Shown here: positions 32,373 to 41,568 of the stretch, one piece after another
How the letters are laid out: each line of letters opens with the position of its first letter
How positions within the stretch are numbered: position 1 is the stretch's first letter
Source of the DNA: Patescibacteria group bacterium UBA3458
GTDB taxonomy: Bacteria > Patescibacteriota > Minisyncoccia > Phycocordibacterales > UBA2100
NCBI GenBank assembly: GCA_002378745.1
Contig: DFRR01000003.1
Coordinates: 1-50,517, forward strand
Reading direction: 5' to 3'
Length of the DNA stretch: 50,517 bases
Made by a program: the position numbers and the translations under genes
Notes under the pieces: generated by a model
Seen by the model: only the letters and a program-made list of their open reading frames with translations
What the model was told of the DNA's origin: nothing
Databases searched by the model: none

Positions 32373-33515
32373 ATGGCTAAGAAAAAGCAGTGGAAATCTG
32401 GCACATATCGCCAGCAATATGAATACAAGAGCTTTCTCCCCGAGAAGGTGAATGTTCCATTTGAGTGGGAGGATCCTCGCATTGACCTTCTCTTGAGTGA
32501 TGCAATGCGCTACCTGGGCGAGCTTAATGCTTATTCCACACTCGTGCCTGATGTCGACTTCTTCATCCAGATGCACATCTCAAAAGAAGCAACTGTCTCA
32601 AGTCGCATTGAGGGTACGGAGACTAACCTTGATGAGGCGCTTTTGTCTGAAGATGAAATTGACCCAGAAGATCGTGATGACTGGGGTGAGGTGCAGAACT
32701 ATATCAAGGCAATCAACTTTTCAGTTGAGAAACTTTCCGAACTGCCATTGTCTACACGCCTGGTGAAGGACACACACAAAGTGCTCCTCTCTGGGGTGCG
32801 TGGATACAGCAAGTTGCCAGGAGAGATTCGTACAAGCCAAAACTGGATTGGAGGGTCTTCACTTACGGATGCGGCTTTCATTCCACCGCACCACACTGAT
32901 GTTGCTGACCTTCTCGATGATCTGCAGAAGTTTTGGCACAACAAGCAGCTTCAAGTACCCGAATTGGTACGGATTGCTTTGACCCACTATCAGTTTGAGA
33001 CAATCCACCCGTTCCTTGATGGAAACGGGCGTATTGGACGTTTGCTCATCACGTTGCAACTTATCGACCTCGGCATCCTTCAGAAGCCAACGCTCTACAT
33101 CTCTGACTTCTTTGAGCGCAATCGATCGAAATACTACGACTCTCTTTCACGAGTACGCGAGAGTAATGACATTGAGCACTGGGTTCGCTTTTTCTTGCAG
33201 GGCGTCGTTGAGACTGCAAAGAAAGGGAAAGAAACATTCGAGAAGATCATTGCCCTTCGTGCAAAGTATGAGCAGATCATTGAGGAGCGAATGGGAGTGA
33301 AGCGGCAGAAGCTCGCAAAACAGCTTCTACTCAAACTCTTCTCCAAACCCGTCGTAACGGTGAATGACATCGCTGAGATGCTCAACGTGACCTTCCAGAC
33401 GGCAAACACACTCGCCAAAGAGTTTGAAGACGCGGGGCTCTTTGAGGAGAAAACAGGCTTTTCTAAGAACCGCATCTTTTATTTGCGAGAGTACCTAAAA
33501 CTCTTTAACCACTAA
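32373..33515 (+). CDS. Fic-domain AMPylase-type protein with C-terminal winged helix
   Basis: 380 aa. An N-terminal Fic_N-like helical region is followed by an inhibitory motif SSRIEG (S76-G81, the [S/T]xxxE[G/N] pattern). The Fic core has HPFLDGNGRIGR at about 212-223, with all catalytic positions present. A winged helix (about 315-370) sits at the C-terminus. Such class II Fic proteins transfer AMP to target proteins when inhibition is relieved. It lies 4 bp upstream of hsdM and leads the operon, so it may regulate or guard the restriction system; inference. Confidence 0.92.
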   Translation: MAKKKQWKSGTYRQQYEYKSFLPEKVNVPFEWEDPRIDLLLSDAMRYLGELNAYSTLVPDVDFFIQMHISKEATVSSRIEGTETNLDEALLSEDEIDPEDRDDWGEVQNYIKAINFSVEKLSELPLSTRLVKDTHKVLLSGVRGYSKLPGEIRTSQNWIGGSSLTDAAFIPPHHTDVADLLDDLQKFWHNKQLQVPELVRIALTHYQFETIHPFLDGNGRIGRLLITLQLIDLGILQKPTLYISDFFERNRSKYYDSLSRVRESNDIEHWVRFFLQGVVETAKKGKETFEKIIALRAKYEQIIEERMGVKRQKLAKQLLLKLFSKPVVTVNDIAEMLNVTFQTANTLAKEFEDAGLFEEKTGFSKNRIFYLREYLKLFNH

Positions 33516-33519
33516 ACGT

Positions 33520-35505
33520 ATGAACGACTTCAGCAAAAAAGCAGCCCTTATATGGAACATCGCGGACATTCTCCGTGGTGGCTGGAAGCAGCACGAATAT
33601 CAGGATGTAATCCTGCCGCTTTTAGTGTTGAAGCGTTTGGACGCTATTCTCTCTGATTCGAAAGAGAAGGTGCTTGATAAGTACAACGAATACAAAGGGA
33701 AAGTAGATGTCGATCCGATCTTGAAGAAAACGTCAGGTGTTGGCTTCTACAATGTATCACCGTACGACTTCAAAAAGCTCACTGAAGATCACACGCATAT
33801 CGTTAAGAACTTCCACAACTACCTCAACGGCTACAGCGATAACATTCGTGACATCTTCGACAAATTCAACTTCGATAAGCAGCTCGAGCGTCTTGAGGGT
33901 GGCAATATGCTCTACCTCATCATCCAAGAGTTCAACAAGGTAGACCTTCACCCAGACAGTGTTGATAACCATCAAATGGGACTTATCTTCGAGGAATTGC
34001 TCCGAAAATTCTCAGAAATGTCCAATGAGACTGCGGGAGAGCACTACACGCCCCGTGATGTGATTCGGCTTATGGTCGAGGTTCTCTTCACTCCTGATGA
34101 GAAGCTACTCAAGAAGCCGCACGTGATTAAAACAGTGTACGATCCTGCGTGTGGTACAGGCGGGATGCTCACTATCGCTAAGGATTACATCCTCAACGAG
34201 ATCAACAAAGACGCATCAGTGTATCTGCACGGACAAGAACTCAACTCGGTCACATACGCTATTGCGAAGTCCGATATGCTTATCAAGGGTGAGGATCCAG
34301 AGTTGATTCGTGGTGGAGAAAAAAATCACACTAAAGCAAGCACGCTCTCAAATGACCAGTTCTTTGGGGAGAGCTTTGATTACGGGCTTTCAAATCCACC
34401 ATATGGCGTTGATTGGAAAAAAGATAAGGATGCAGTTGAGAAAGAAGCGACCCGTGGATTTGCGGGGCGGTTTGGTGCAGGCACGCCTCGTATCTCAGAC
34501 GGACAGCTTCTTTTCCTCCAACACTTGGTTTCTAAAATGCGACCCACAAAAGACGGTGGATCTCGTGTTGGTATTGTCCACAACGGCTCACCGCTCTTTA
34601 CAGGTGATGCTGGAAGCGGAGAAAGTGAAATTCGTCGTTGGCTTCTTGAGAAGGATTATCTCGAGGCAATCATCGCACTCCCAGATCAGCTTTTCTACAA
34701 CACAGGCATCAACACATACCTGTGGTTTGTGAGTAACCGCAAATCACCTGAACGCCAGGGCAAAGTGCAGCTTATTGATGGACGTGAGTTCTATGGGAAG
34801 CTACGTAAAACGCTTGGCGCAAAGCGTAAAGAAGTAGATGAGGAAGGACGTAAGCAGATTATGAAGCTCTACACCGACTTCAAGGAAAATGAGCATTCTA
34901 AAATATTCGACACTACGGACTTTGCATATCGCCAAGTTACGATTGAGCGTCCCTTGCGGCTCAACTTCCAGGTATCACCAGAGCGCAGTGAGCTTGTAAA
35001 AGAAGAGAAAGTGTTCCAACGCCAAAAGCCAACAATCCAAGAAGAAATTCTTGGGGCACTATCTAATTTTCCAGACAAAAAGCTGTTTACTGACCGAGAG
35101 AAGTTCCTAAAGGTTTTCAATTCGCATATGAAGGAGCTAAAACTTGGCGCCCCATTGAAGAAAGCAATCCTCAACGGTTTGTCTGAGCAGGATGAAAATG
35201 CAGAGATTTGTCGTGACAGCAAGGGTAATCCAGAACCAGACGGCAACTTGCGAGACCAAGAAAACGTACCGTGGGGCGTAAGTGTCGAAGAGTACTTCAA
35301 AAAAGAGGTACAGCCATACGTTGAGGATGCGTGGCTCAATGAAGAGGTGCGAGATCATAAGGACAACCAGGTTGGGAAGGTTGGCTACGAGATTCCGTTC
35401 ACACGATACTTCTACACGTATGAACCACCACGTGATCTTGAGGAAATCGAAAAGGATATTGAAGGTGTGGAGAATGAACTCCTCACGCTTTTGAAGCAAC
35501 TATAA
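33520..35505 (+). CDS. hsdM: Type I restriction-modification DNA methyltransferase subunit
   Basis: 661 aa. An N-terminal HsdM helical domain (about 5-150) is followed by the N6-adenine methylase core with the AdoMet motif DPACGTGG at 208-215 and catalytic NPPY at 292-295. The C-terminal extension (about 500-661) is longer than in E. coli HsdM and ends with a coiled coil contacting HsdS. It methylates the target site and provides the methyltransferase for the HsdR2M2S complex. Start is 4 bp after fic. Confidence 0.95.
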   Translation: MNDFSKKAALIWNIADILRGGWKQHEYQDVILPLLVLKRLDAILSDSKEKVLDKYNEYKGKVDVDPILKKTSGVGFYNVSPYDFKKLTEDHTHIVKNFHNYLNGYSDNIRDIFDKFNFDKQLERLEGGNMLYLIIQEFNKVDLHPDSVDNHQMGLIFEELLRKFSEMSNETAGEHYTPRDVIRLMVEVLFTPDEKLLKKPHVIKTVYDPACGTGGMLTIAKDYILNEINKDASVYLHGQELNSVTYAIAKSDMLIKGEDPELIRGGEKNHTKASTLSNDQFFGESFDYGLSNPPYGVDWKKDKDAVEKEATRGFAGRFGAGTPRISDGQLLFLQHLVSKMRPTKDGGSRVGIVHNGSPLFTGDAGSGESEIRRWLLEKDYLEAIIALPDQLFYNTGINTYLWFVSNRKSPERQGKVQLIDGREFYGKLRKTLGAKRKEVDEEGRKQIMKLYTDFKENEHSKIFDTTDFAYRQVTIERPLRLNFQVSPERSELVKEEKVFQRQKPTIQEEILGALSNFPDKKLFTDREKFLKVFNSHMKELKLGAPLKKAILNGLSEQDENAEICRDSKGNPEPDGNLRDQENVPWGVSVEEYFKKEVQPYVEDAWLNEEVRDHKDNQVGKVGYEIPFTRYFYTYEPPRDLEEIEKDIEGVENELLTLLKQL

Positions 35506-35507
35506 CT

Positions 35508-36800
35508 ATGTCGAAATTAACGCTTACAAAAAAATACGGTGTGTATCCAAATTACAAGGACTCTGAAATTGATTGGATTGGACTCACTCCTACTGACTGG
35601 CAAGCACTGCCTCTTCGAGCGGCTCTCGTGGAGAGAAAAGAAAAAAATAGATCTCTAGTTTCTGACAATATCCTTTCCGTAATGAAGGACGTTGGAGTAA
35701 TCCGTTATGCTGACAAAGGAGATATTGGAAATAAAAGTTCTACTCGTCCTGAGAACTACAAGATAGTTCACCCTGGCGACATTGTTATCAATAGTATGAA
35801 CCTTGTGATCGGTTCAGTAGGTCAATCGCGGGAATTTGGTGTAACGAGTTCCGTGTATATCATCTACGCGCCTAGGACTGAGGACATAAACGCAACATAC
35901 TACTCATATATTTTCCGAAACAGAAGTTTCCAAAAACATATGGCTCGCTTCGGTAAGGGAATAATGGAACTTCGAGAATCAATAAAACCAATTGATCTAA
36001 AAAATCAGATCTTGCCTATCCCACCCAAAGATACGCAGGATAAAATTGTAGAATTTTTGGACGAAAAAACGGCGACAATCGACCGCATTATTGAGAAAAA
36101 GCAGCGGCAGATTGAGTTGCTCAAAGAAAAGCGAGCGGCAGTAATCAATCACACTGTTACAAAAGGTCTCGATCCAAAAGCGAAACTCGTCGACTCTGGT
36201 GTGGAGTGGATGGGAGAGATTCCTTCAGATTGGGATAAAGAAAAACTGAAGTTTGTTGCGCCACTTCGTAACACTAAGGCTAATAAAGAAAAGGTTGATC
36301 TGCCGTATGTAGGTCTTGAACACATTGAAAGTGCAACTGGTCGGCTATTGAAGAGTGAAGAAAAGGCGGAGCCTGAGAGCGTTGTGAATCTGTTTGAGAA
36401 AGGCGATGTCCTCTTTTCAAAGCTACGCCCAAATTTAGCTAAGGTATTACTCCCTGAATTTGATGGTATGTCTACAGGAGAGCTGCTTGCACTAACCCCA
36501 AATACAACGAAGATAATTCCATCATATCTTTTCTACAAACTGATCAGTAGAGATTTTATTAACAAGGTTTGTGACTCTGTTTATGGAGCAAAAATGCCGC
36601 GAGCAAACTGGAATTTGATTGGCAGTCTATACATTACATACCCATCAATTTCTGAGCAGAAAAAAATAGTAGACCATATAAACAAAAAGGTTGAAAAAAT
36701 TGATGCCGCATTGGAGTTAATTCAAGATTCCATAAAAACATTGCAGGAATTCAAATCATCGCTGATTTCACACGCTGTAACTGGAAAAATAAAAGTATGA
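35508..36800 (+). CDS. hsdS: Type I restriction-modification specificity subunit
   Basis: 430 aa. Two target-recognition domains, each starting with a D-x-x-W-x-G-x-x-P-x-x-W pattern (DSEIDWIGLTPTDW at about 18 and GVEWMGEIPSDW near 225). Each is followed by a helical spacer (about 180-215, KQRQIELLKEKRAAVI, and 395-430). The two half-domains determine a bipartite recognition sequence. It starts 2 bp after hsdM and overlaps hsdR by 4 bp (ATGA). Complete, no sign of truncation. Confidence 0.94.
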   Translation: MSKLTLTKKYGVYPNYKDSEIDWIGLTPTDWQALPLRAALVERKEKNRSLVSDNILSVMKDVGVIRYADKGDIGNKSSTRPENYKIVHPGDIVINSMNLVIGSVGQSREFGVTSSVYIIYAPRTEDINATYYSYIFRNRSFQKHMARFGKGIMELRESIKPIDLKNQILPIPPKDTQDKIVEFLDEKTATIDRIIEKKQRQIELLKEKRAAVINHTVTKGLDPKAKLVDSGVEWMGEIPSDWDKEKLKFVAPLRNTKANKEKVDLPYVGLEHIESATGRLLKSEEKAEPESVVNLFEKGDVLFSKLRPNLAKVLLPEFDGMSTGELLALTPNTTKIIPSYLFYKLISRDFINKVCDSVYGAKMPRANWNLIGSLYITYPSISEQKKIVDHINKKVEKIDAALELIQDSIKTLQEFKSSLISHAVTGKIKV

Positions 36801-39748
36801 TTAAAACAAACACAAAAGAAATAGGTTTTGAAGAGCTGATCGAAAAACAGCTCTCAAAACTCCACAAGTATCGGGTTCGTACTGCGAGCGACTTCGATAA
36901 GGAGCTTGCGATGGACAAAGCACTTGTAGTTGAGTTCGTGCAGACCTCTCAGCCAGAAGCGTGGGAGAAGCTCGTCGAGCAATACGGAGCGGATGTGGAG
37001 TCAGAATTTTTGAAGCGTCTTGATGCGGAAATTGCGTCCCGCGGGCTTTTGGATGTATTTCGCGATGGCATTAGTGATCGTGGTGTCAAAGTCAGCCTGG
37101 CTTTTTGGAAGCCACAGAGTCACCTTAATGAAGAGGTATGGCAGGACTATGAACACAACATTCTCAGTGTGATGCGGCAGGTGAAGTACAGTACCAAGAA
37201 TGAAAACTCTATCGACCTGGCGATTTTCCTCAATGGTCTTCCGATATTTACTGTTGAGCTCAAAAATCAGCTCACTAAACAAACTGCTCGTGATGCAATC
37301 CGCCAGTATAAAACCGACCGCGATCCTCGAGAAAAGCTCCTTTCCTTCAAACGCTGCTTAACACACTTCGCGGTAGACACTGAGCAGGTGTATATGACAA
37401 CGCAGCTTAAGGGGCTTGCGACGCGCTTCTTGCCATTCAATAAGGGGTACAAGAACTCGTCAGGCAATCCTCCTGTTGAGGGTAAATACAAGACGCACTA
37501 CCTTTGGGAAGATGTGTGGGCTAAGGACAGTGTCCTTGACTTAGTTGGCAATTTTATTCACCTGCAAGTTCAGGAGAAGGAAGATAAGAATGGGAAGAAA
37601 ACCAAAGAGGAAGTACTTCTTTTCCCACGCTACCACCAACTTGATGCCGTACGCCGTATTATTGGTGATACCCAAGAACAAGGATCAGGAAAGAATTACC
37701 TCATTCAGCACAGTGCGGGTTCAGGAAAGAGTAATACGATTGCGTGGTCTGCACACCGACTTTCAGAGCTTCATAATGAGAATGATGAAAAAGTATTCGA
37801 CTCCATCATTGTCATTACCGACCGCCGCATTCTTGATAAACAGCTCTCAGACACGGTTGAGAGCTTCTCACAGGTACGTGGTGTCGTTAAGCACGTGGAG
37901 AGCTCTGCAGAGCTTCGTGAGGCGCTTGAGAACGGTGTAAAAGTGATTACGAGTACTCTCCAGAAGTTCCCTGTAATTGTGGATGCGATTGATCAAGTTC
38001 AGGGAAACAAGTTTGCGGTATTGATTGATGAGGCGCACTCGTCACAAACGGGTGAAGCTGCCGCTGACCTCCGCCAGGTACTTACCTTGGAGGATGCCGA
38101 AAAGCAAGCGCAGAAGGAAACAAAAGCATTCAAGACCTCAGAGGATCTTATTATCGAGCGAATGAAGGCACGTAAGGTGAAGACACCAAACGTGAGCTTT
38201 ATTGCCTTTACTGCAACACCTAAACAAAAAACACTTGAGTTGTTTGGAGTAGAGGATCCAATTTCGGGAAAGTTCATTCCATTTTCGCTTTACTCAATGC
38301 GACAAGCGATCGAGGAAGGATTTATTCTTGATGTACTCAAGAACTACACTACATATCAAACGTACTTCGAGCTTCTGAAGACCATTGAGGATGATCCAGA
38401 GTATGACAAGGCAAAAGCACAACGTCTCCTTATCGGATACGTGGAGAAACACGAGCACGCTATTGAGCGTAAAACGCAGATTATGGTGGAGCACTTTGAA
38501 GAGAAAATAGCTCCACTTATCTACGGGCAAGCAAAGGCAATTATTGTCACCAAGTCACGCCTTCACGCGGTGAAGTACAAGCAAGCGTTTGATAAGTACC
38601 TCCAGGAGAAAGGATACCCACACAAGGCACTTGTGGCGTTTTCGGGAACGGTTCGCGATGGAAAACTCGACTACACAGAAACACAGATGAACGATGGTAT
38701 CCCCGAGAAGCAAACCGCAGAGGAGTTTAAGAAGGACGACTACAAATTCCTCATTGTTGCAGAGAAGTTTCAGACTGGTTTTGACCAGCCACTTCTCTCG
38801 GTGATGTATGTCGACAAGAAACTTAGTGGTGTAAATGCGGTACAGACACTCTCGCGGCTAAATCGCACCACAGCGGGAAAGAGTGATGTGTTTGTGCTTG
38901 ATTTTGTGAACGAGGCTGATGACATCAAAGAAGCATTCCAGCCGTACTACACAACTACCGTGCTCTCACAGGCAACTGATCCGAACATTTTGCACGACCT
39001 TGAGCGGGATGTGTTCCAATTCAAGCTTTTCAGTCTCAATGAGATAGAAGGGTTTGTAGAAGAGTATATGAACGGTGCATCGCCCGACACACTCAACGCG
39101 ATGCTTGATGAGGTAGTGGAGCGTTCTATGTCGCTTCTGGACGAGGAGCGAGACGATTTCAAGTCGAAAGCGCAGGACTATATCCGCAAGTATGCCTTCA
39201 TTTCTCAAATCGTCACCTTCGAAGATCCAAAACTCGAACGCTTGTATATTTTCTTGAAGTTCCTTGTGCGCAAACTACCAACTCGGGTAGAGCCGCTACC
39301 ATACGAGGTGTTGGAGTCCGTAGATATGGACTCGTACAAGGTTCAGAAGATCGCTGACACAAAGATTCGCTTGGATAATGATACTGAGGAGCTTGAACCA
39401 ATGGGCTCGGGAGATAGTGGCACAAAGAAACTTGATGAGCTTGATCCGCTCTCCAAAATAGTCAAAGAAATCAACGATCGCTTCGGTACGGTATTTACTG
39501 ATAAAGACAAGGTGATTTTGAACTCACTGAGCGCAAAGTTGTTGGAGGACAAGAATCTTGAAGGATCAATTAAGAACAACACCCGTAATGCGGCAAAGAT
39601 CAAGTTCAATAAGATGTTCAATGATGAGCTCGTTGAGATGCTCAACAGTCACTTCGACCTTTACAAGAAGTTGGACTCAAGTCCAGAGCTTAAGGAATTT
39701 GTGAACGATCGCATCTTCGAGTTCGTGCTCAAAAAAACTAAGAAATAA
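36797..39748 (+). CDS. hsdR: Type I restriction endonuclease subunit
   Basis: 983 aa. N-terminal PD-(D/E)XK nuclease (NSIDLAIFLNG...TVELKNQ, about 135-160). SF2 translocase with Walker A SAGSGKS at about 305-311, LIDEAH at about 409-414, AFTATP, and motif VI QTLSRLNRT. A C-terminal helical domain completes it. It translocates and cuts unmodified DNA. Start overlaps hsdS by 4 bp. All motor and nuclease motifs look intact, so the system is probably active. Confidence 0.95.
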   Translation: MIKTNTKEIGFEELIEKQLSKLHKYRVRTASDFDKELAMDKALVVEFVQTSQPEAWEKLVEQYGADVESEFLKRLDAEIASRGLLDVFRDGISDRGVKVSLAFWKPQSHLNEEVWQDYEHNILSVMRQVKYSTKNENSIDLAIFLNGLPIFTVELKNQLTKQTARDAIRQYKTDRDPREKLLSFKRCLTHFAVDTEQVYMTTQLKGLATRFLPFNKGYKNSSGNPPVEGKYKTHYLWEDVWAKDSVLDLVGNFIHLQVQEKEDKNGKKTKEEVLLFPRYHQLDAVRRIIGDTQEQGSGKNYLIQHSAGSGKSNTIAWSAHRLSELHNENDEKVFDSIIVITDRRILDKQLSDTVESFSQVRGVVKHVESSAELREALENGVKVITSTLQKFPVIVDAIDQVQGNKFAVLIDEAHSSQTGEAAADLRQVLTLEDAEKQAQKETKAFKTSEDLIIERMKARKVKTPNVSFIAFTATPKQKTLELFGVEDPISGKFIPFSLYSMRQAIEEGFILDVLKNYTTYQTYFELLKTIEDDPEYDKAKAQRLLIGYVEKHEHAIERKTQIMVEHFEEKIAPLIYGQAKAIIVTKSRLHAVKYKQAFDKYLQEKGYPHKALVAFSGTVRDGKLDYTETQMNDGIPEKQTAEEFKKDDYKFLIVAEKFQTGFDQPLLSVMYVDKKLSGVNAVQTLSRLNRTTAGKSDVFVLDFVNEADDIKEAFQPYYTTTVLSQATDPNILHDLERDVFQFKLFSLNEIEGFVEEYMNGASPDTLNAMLDEVVERSMSLLDEERDDFKSKAQDYIRKYAFISQIVTFEDPKLERLYIFLKFLVRKLPTRVEPLPYEVLESVDMDSYKVQKIADTKIRLDNDTEELEPMGSGDSGTKKLDELDPLSKIVKEINDRFGTVFTDKDKVILNSLSAKLLEDKNLEGSIKNNTRNAAKIKFNKMFNDELVEMLNSHFDLYKKLDSSPELKEFVNDRIFEFVLKKTKK

Positions 39749-39752
39749 ACCT

Positions 39753-41111
39753 ATGCAAGCTGCCTTTAAAAAATTTCTCACGAACATAAAACTCACCGTT
39801 CCTCAAAAAGAGGACGCAAAGACAAAAACGAGAAGTGTTTGTAAGGCACTCCACGCTAAGTACTATCCGAACACCGAGTATAACGGCAGCACCAAATTCT
39901 TGGTTGGTTCTTATGGTAAACACACAAATATTCGTCCACCGAAGGATATAGACGTGATTTTCAAGTTACCTCCAGAGTTATATGAGCAATACAGTTCGGG
40001 TAATAAACAGTCGCAGCTATTACAGGATGTCCGAGCAGTTTTGAAAGATACCTTCACTACCACTGAGAAAATCAGCGCTTTCGGTAAGGTGATAGTAATT
40101 AACTTCAGCGAGGGTACTCATTCGGTTGAATTACTACCTGGTTGGGAGTTAGAGTCTGGGTCATTTCGCATTCCTAACACGGAGAACGGGGGATCTTGGG
40201 ATGTGTGGAATCCGCTTGCAGAAGATAAAAATATAGATGTCTCAAGTGTGGCGACAAAAAAGACCCGATCTCTTATACGGATGATGAAAGCGTGGGTGAA
40301 TAATTGCGGCGTACCACTCAAATCATTCGTGTTAGAGATATTGGTAGTTGATTATTTGCACGAGCAATACAATAACAACGTGACGGTTGAGTATCCAGAA
40401 CTTGTTCAGGGATTCTTTGACTTTCTTAAGAATAAAAAGCACGGTTCTATATATCTACCTGCTTCTGGTACGCATATGAATTTAGGGGAGGATTGGTACT
40501 CACGAGCTGAAAGTGCGTACAATCGCGCCACAAAAGCTATTGAATACGAACAGGCGGATAAATTGCGGGATAGCTCTCTTGAGTGGAAGAAAATTTTTGG
40601 TGATGACTTCCCATTGGTAGACGCTAAAGAAGCCGCCGTAGCTACTGTTGGTTCAAGTTTTGAACTGAAAATAGAAGAGTTGACCCAAAGGTATCCTTCG
40701 CCAGCTGAGGAAGATATCACTGAACAATACGGGATTCCTGTTCGTCTCGTCTCTGGGTATCAAATTGAGATTGACGCTGAGGTAACACAGAAAGGTTTTA
40801 GGAAAGGAATGCTATCGGACTTCATAGCGAAGCGATTTCCTCTGTTGAAAGGTAAAAAGCTTCTTTTCTCTGTAAAGCATTGCAACATACCGCCTCAGTA
40901 TGAAGTGATGTGGAAGGTCAGAAACTTTGGAGAGGAAGCACAGCGGGCGGAAGGTCTACGGGGAGAGATAAATCGAGACAGTGGATTCAAGCAACGTGAA
41001 GAAAGTACGCTTTATCACGGCGAACACTATGTTGAATGCTACGCCATCAAAGATGGTGTTTGTGTTGCGGTTGGGAAAATATTAGTACCTATTGGAACAA
41101 GTTATGAATAA
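39753..41111 (+). CDS. CD-NTase-like nucleotidyltransferase with C-terminal AGS-C sensor domain
   Basis: 452 aa. Pol-beta-type nucleotidyltransferase fold: GSYG at 52-55 with K-D-I-D at 64-67 (metal ligands D65, D67) and a third acidic position E126 in SVELLPGW, where Asp is more usual. A helical domain (about 165-290) follows, then a C-terminal region (about 315-450; FSVKHCNIPPQYEVMWKVRN, ESTLYHGEHYVECY) that matches the AGS-C domain described with SMODS-class cyclases. Expected product: a cyclic or linear oligonucleotide second messenger. It lies 4 bp after hsdR and overlaps the SLATT gene by 8 bp. Confidence 0.88.
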   Translation: MQAAFKKFLTNIKLTVPQKEDAKTKTRSVCKALHAKYYPNTEYNGSTKFLVGSYGKHTNIRPPKDIDVIFKLPPELYEQYSSGNKQSQLLQDVRAVLKDTFTTTEKISAFGKVIVINFSEGTHSVELLPGWELESGSFRIPNTENGGSWDVWNPLAEDKNIDVSSVATKKTRSLIRMMKAWVNNCGVPLKSFVLEILVVDYLHEQYNNNVTVEYPELVQGFFDFLKNKKHGSIYLPASGTHMNLGEDWYSRAESAYNRATKAIEYEQADKLRDSSLEWKKIFGDDFPLVDAKEAAVATVGSSFELKIEELTQRYPSPAEEDITEQYGIPVRLVSGYQIEIDAEVTQKGFRKGMLSDFIAKRFPLLKGKKLLFSVKHCNIPPQYEVMWKVRNFGEEAQRAEGLRGEINRDSGFKQREESTLYHGEHYVECYAIKDGVCVAVGKILVPIGTSYE

Positions 41112-41568
41112 AACTGAAATATTAAAAAACGAATGCAAGACAATAGAGGACAATGCTCGTCATACAGCAGAAGCTCATTATCTGATTGCAGCAAAGAGTA
41201 AACGTACTGCAATCATCCTCGAAGTTATCCCTGCTCTTATCGCCGCTTCCTCAGGTCTGTTGGTTGTGGGTGAGATTATCCCAATTTGGTGGGGATGGTT
41301 GACTGTGGTTTCGGCATCCGTCACAGCAACCAGTAGTATCATAAGCCCCCATAAATCCTATTATGAAAATTTGAATGCAGGAAAAGCTTTTACGGTGGTA
41401 AAGAATCGAGCAAAGTCTCTGAATGAAACTTTTGCAAACCTCAGTGCCGAAGAGGAATTGTGCAAGGAAGTGAAAGCGCTTTCAGAGTACTACAACCAAC
41501 TTGTGCTTTTAACACCACCAACGCAGGAATGGGCGTATAAAAAAGCAGAAAGGAAATTATCAAAATGA
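41104..41568 (+). CDS. SLATT-domain two-helix membrane effector
   Basis: 154 aa. Two adjacent membrane helices (about 36-56 and 59-80) follow a helical N-terminus with ARHTAEAHYLIAAKSKR. A coiled cytoplasmic C-terminus ends in YNQLVLLTPPTQEWAYKKAE. This is the SLATT layout (SMODS-associated two-transmembrane protein), thought to form pores when triggered by the cyclase product. The start at 41104 overlaps the cyclase stop by 8 bp; its own stop overlaps the next gene by 4 bp. With the upstream gene it makes a minimal CBASS-like pair. Confidence 0.85.
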   Translation: MNKTEILKNECKTIEDNARHTAEAHYLIAAKSKRTAIILEVIPALIAASSGLLVVGEIIPIWWGWLTVVSASVTATSSIISPHKSYYENLNAGKAFTVVKNRAKSLNETFANLSAEEELCKEVKALSEYYNQLVLLTPPTQEWAYKKAERKLSK

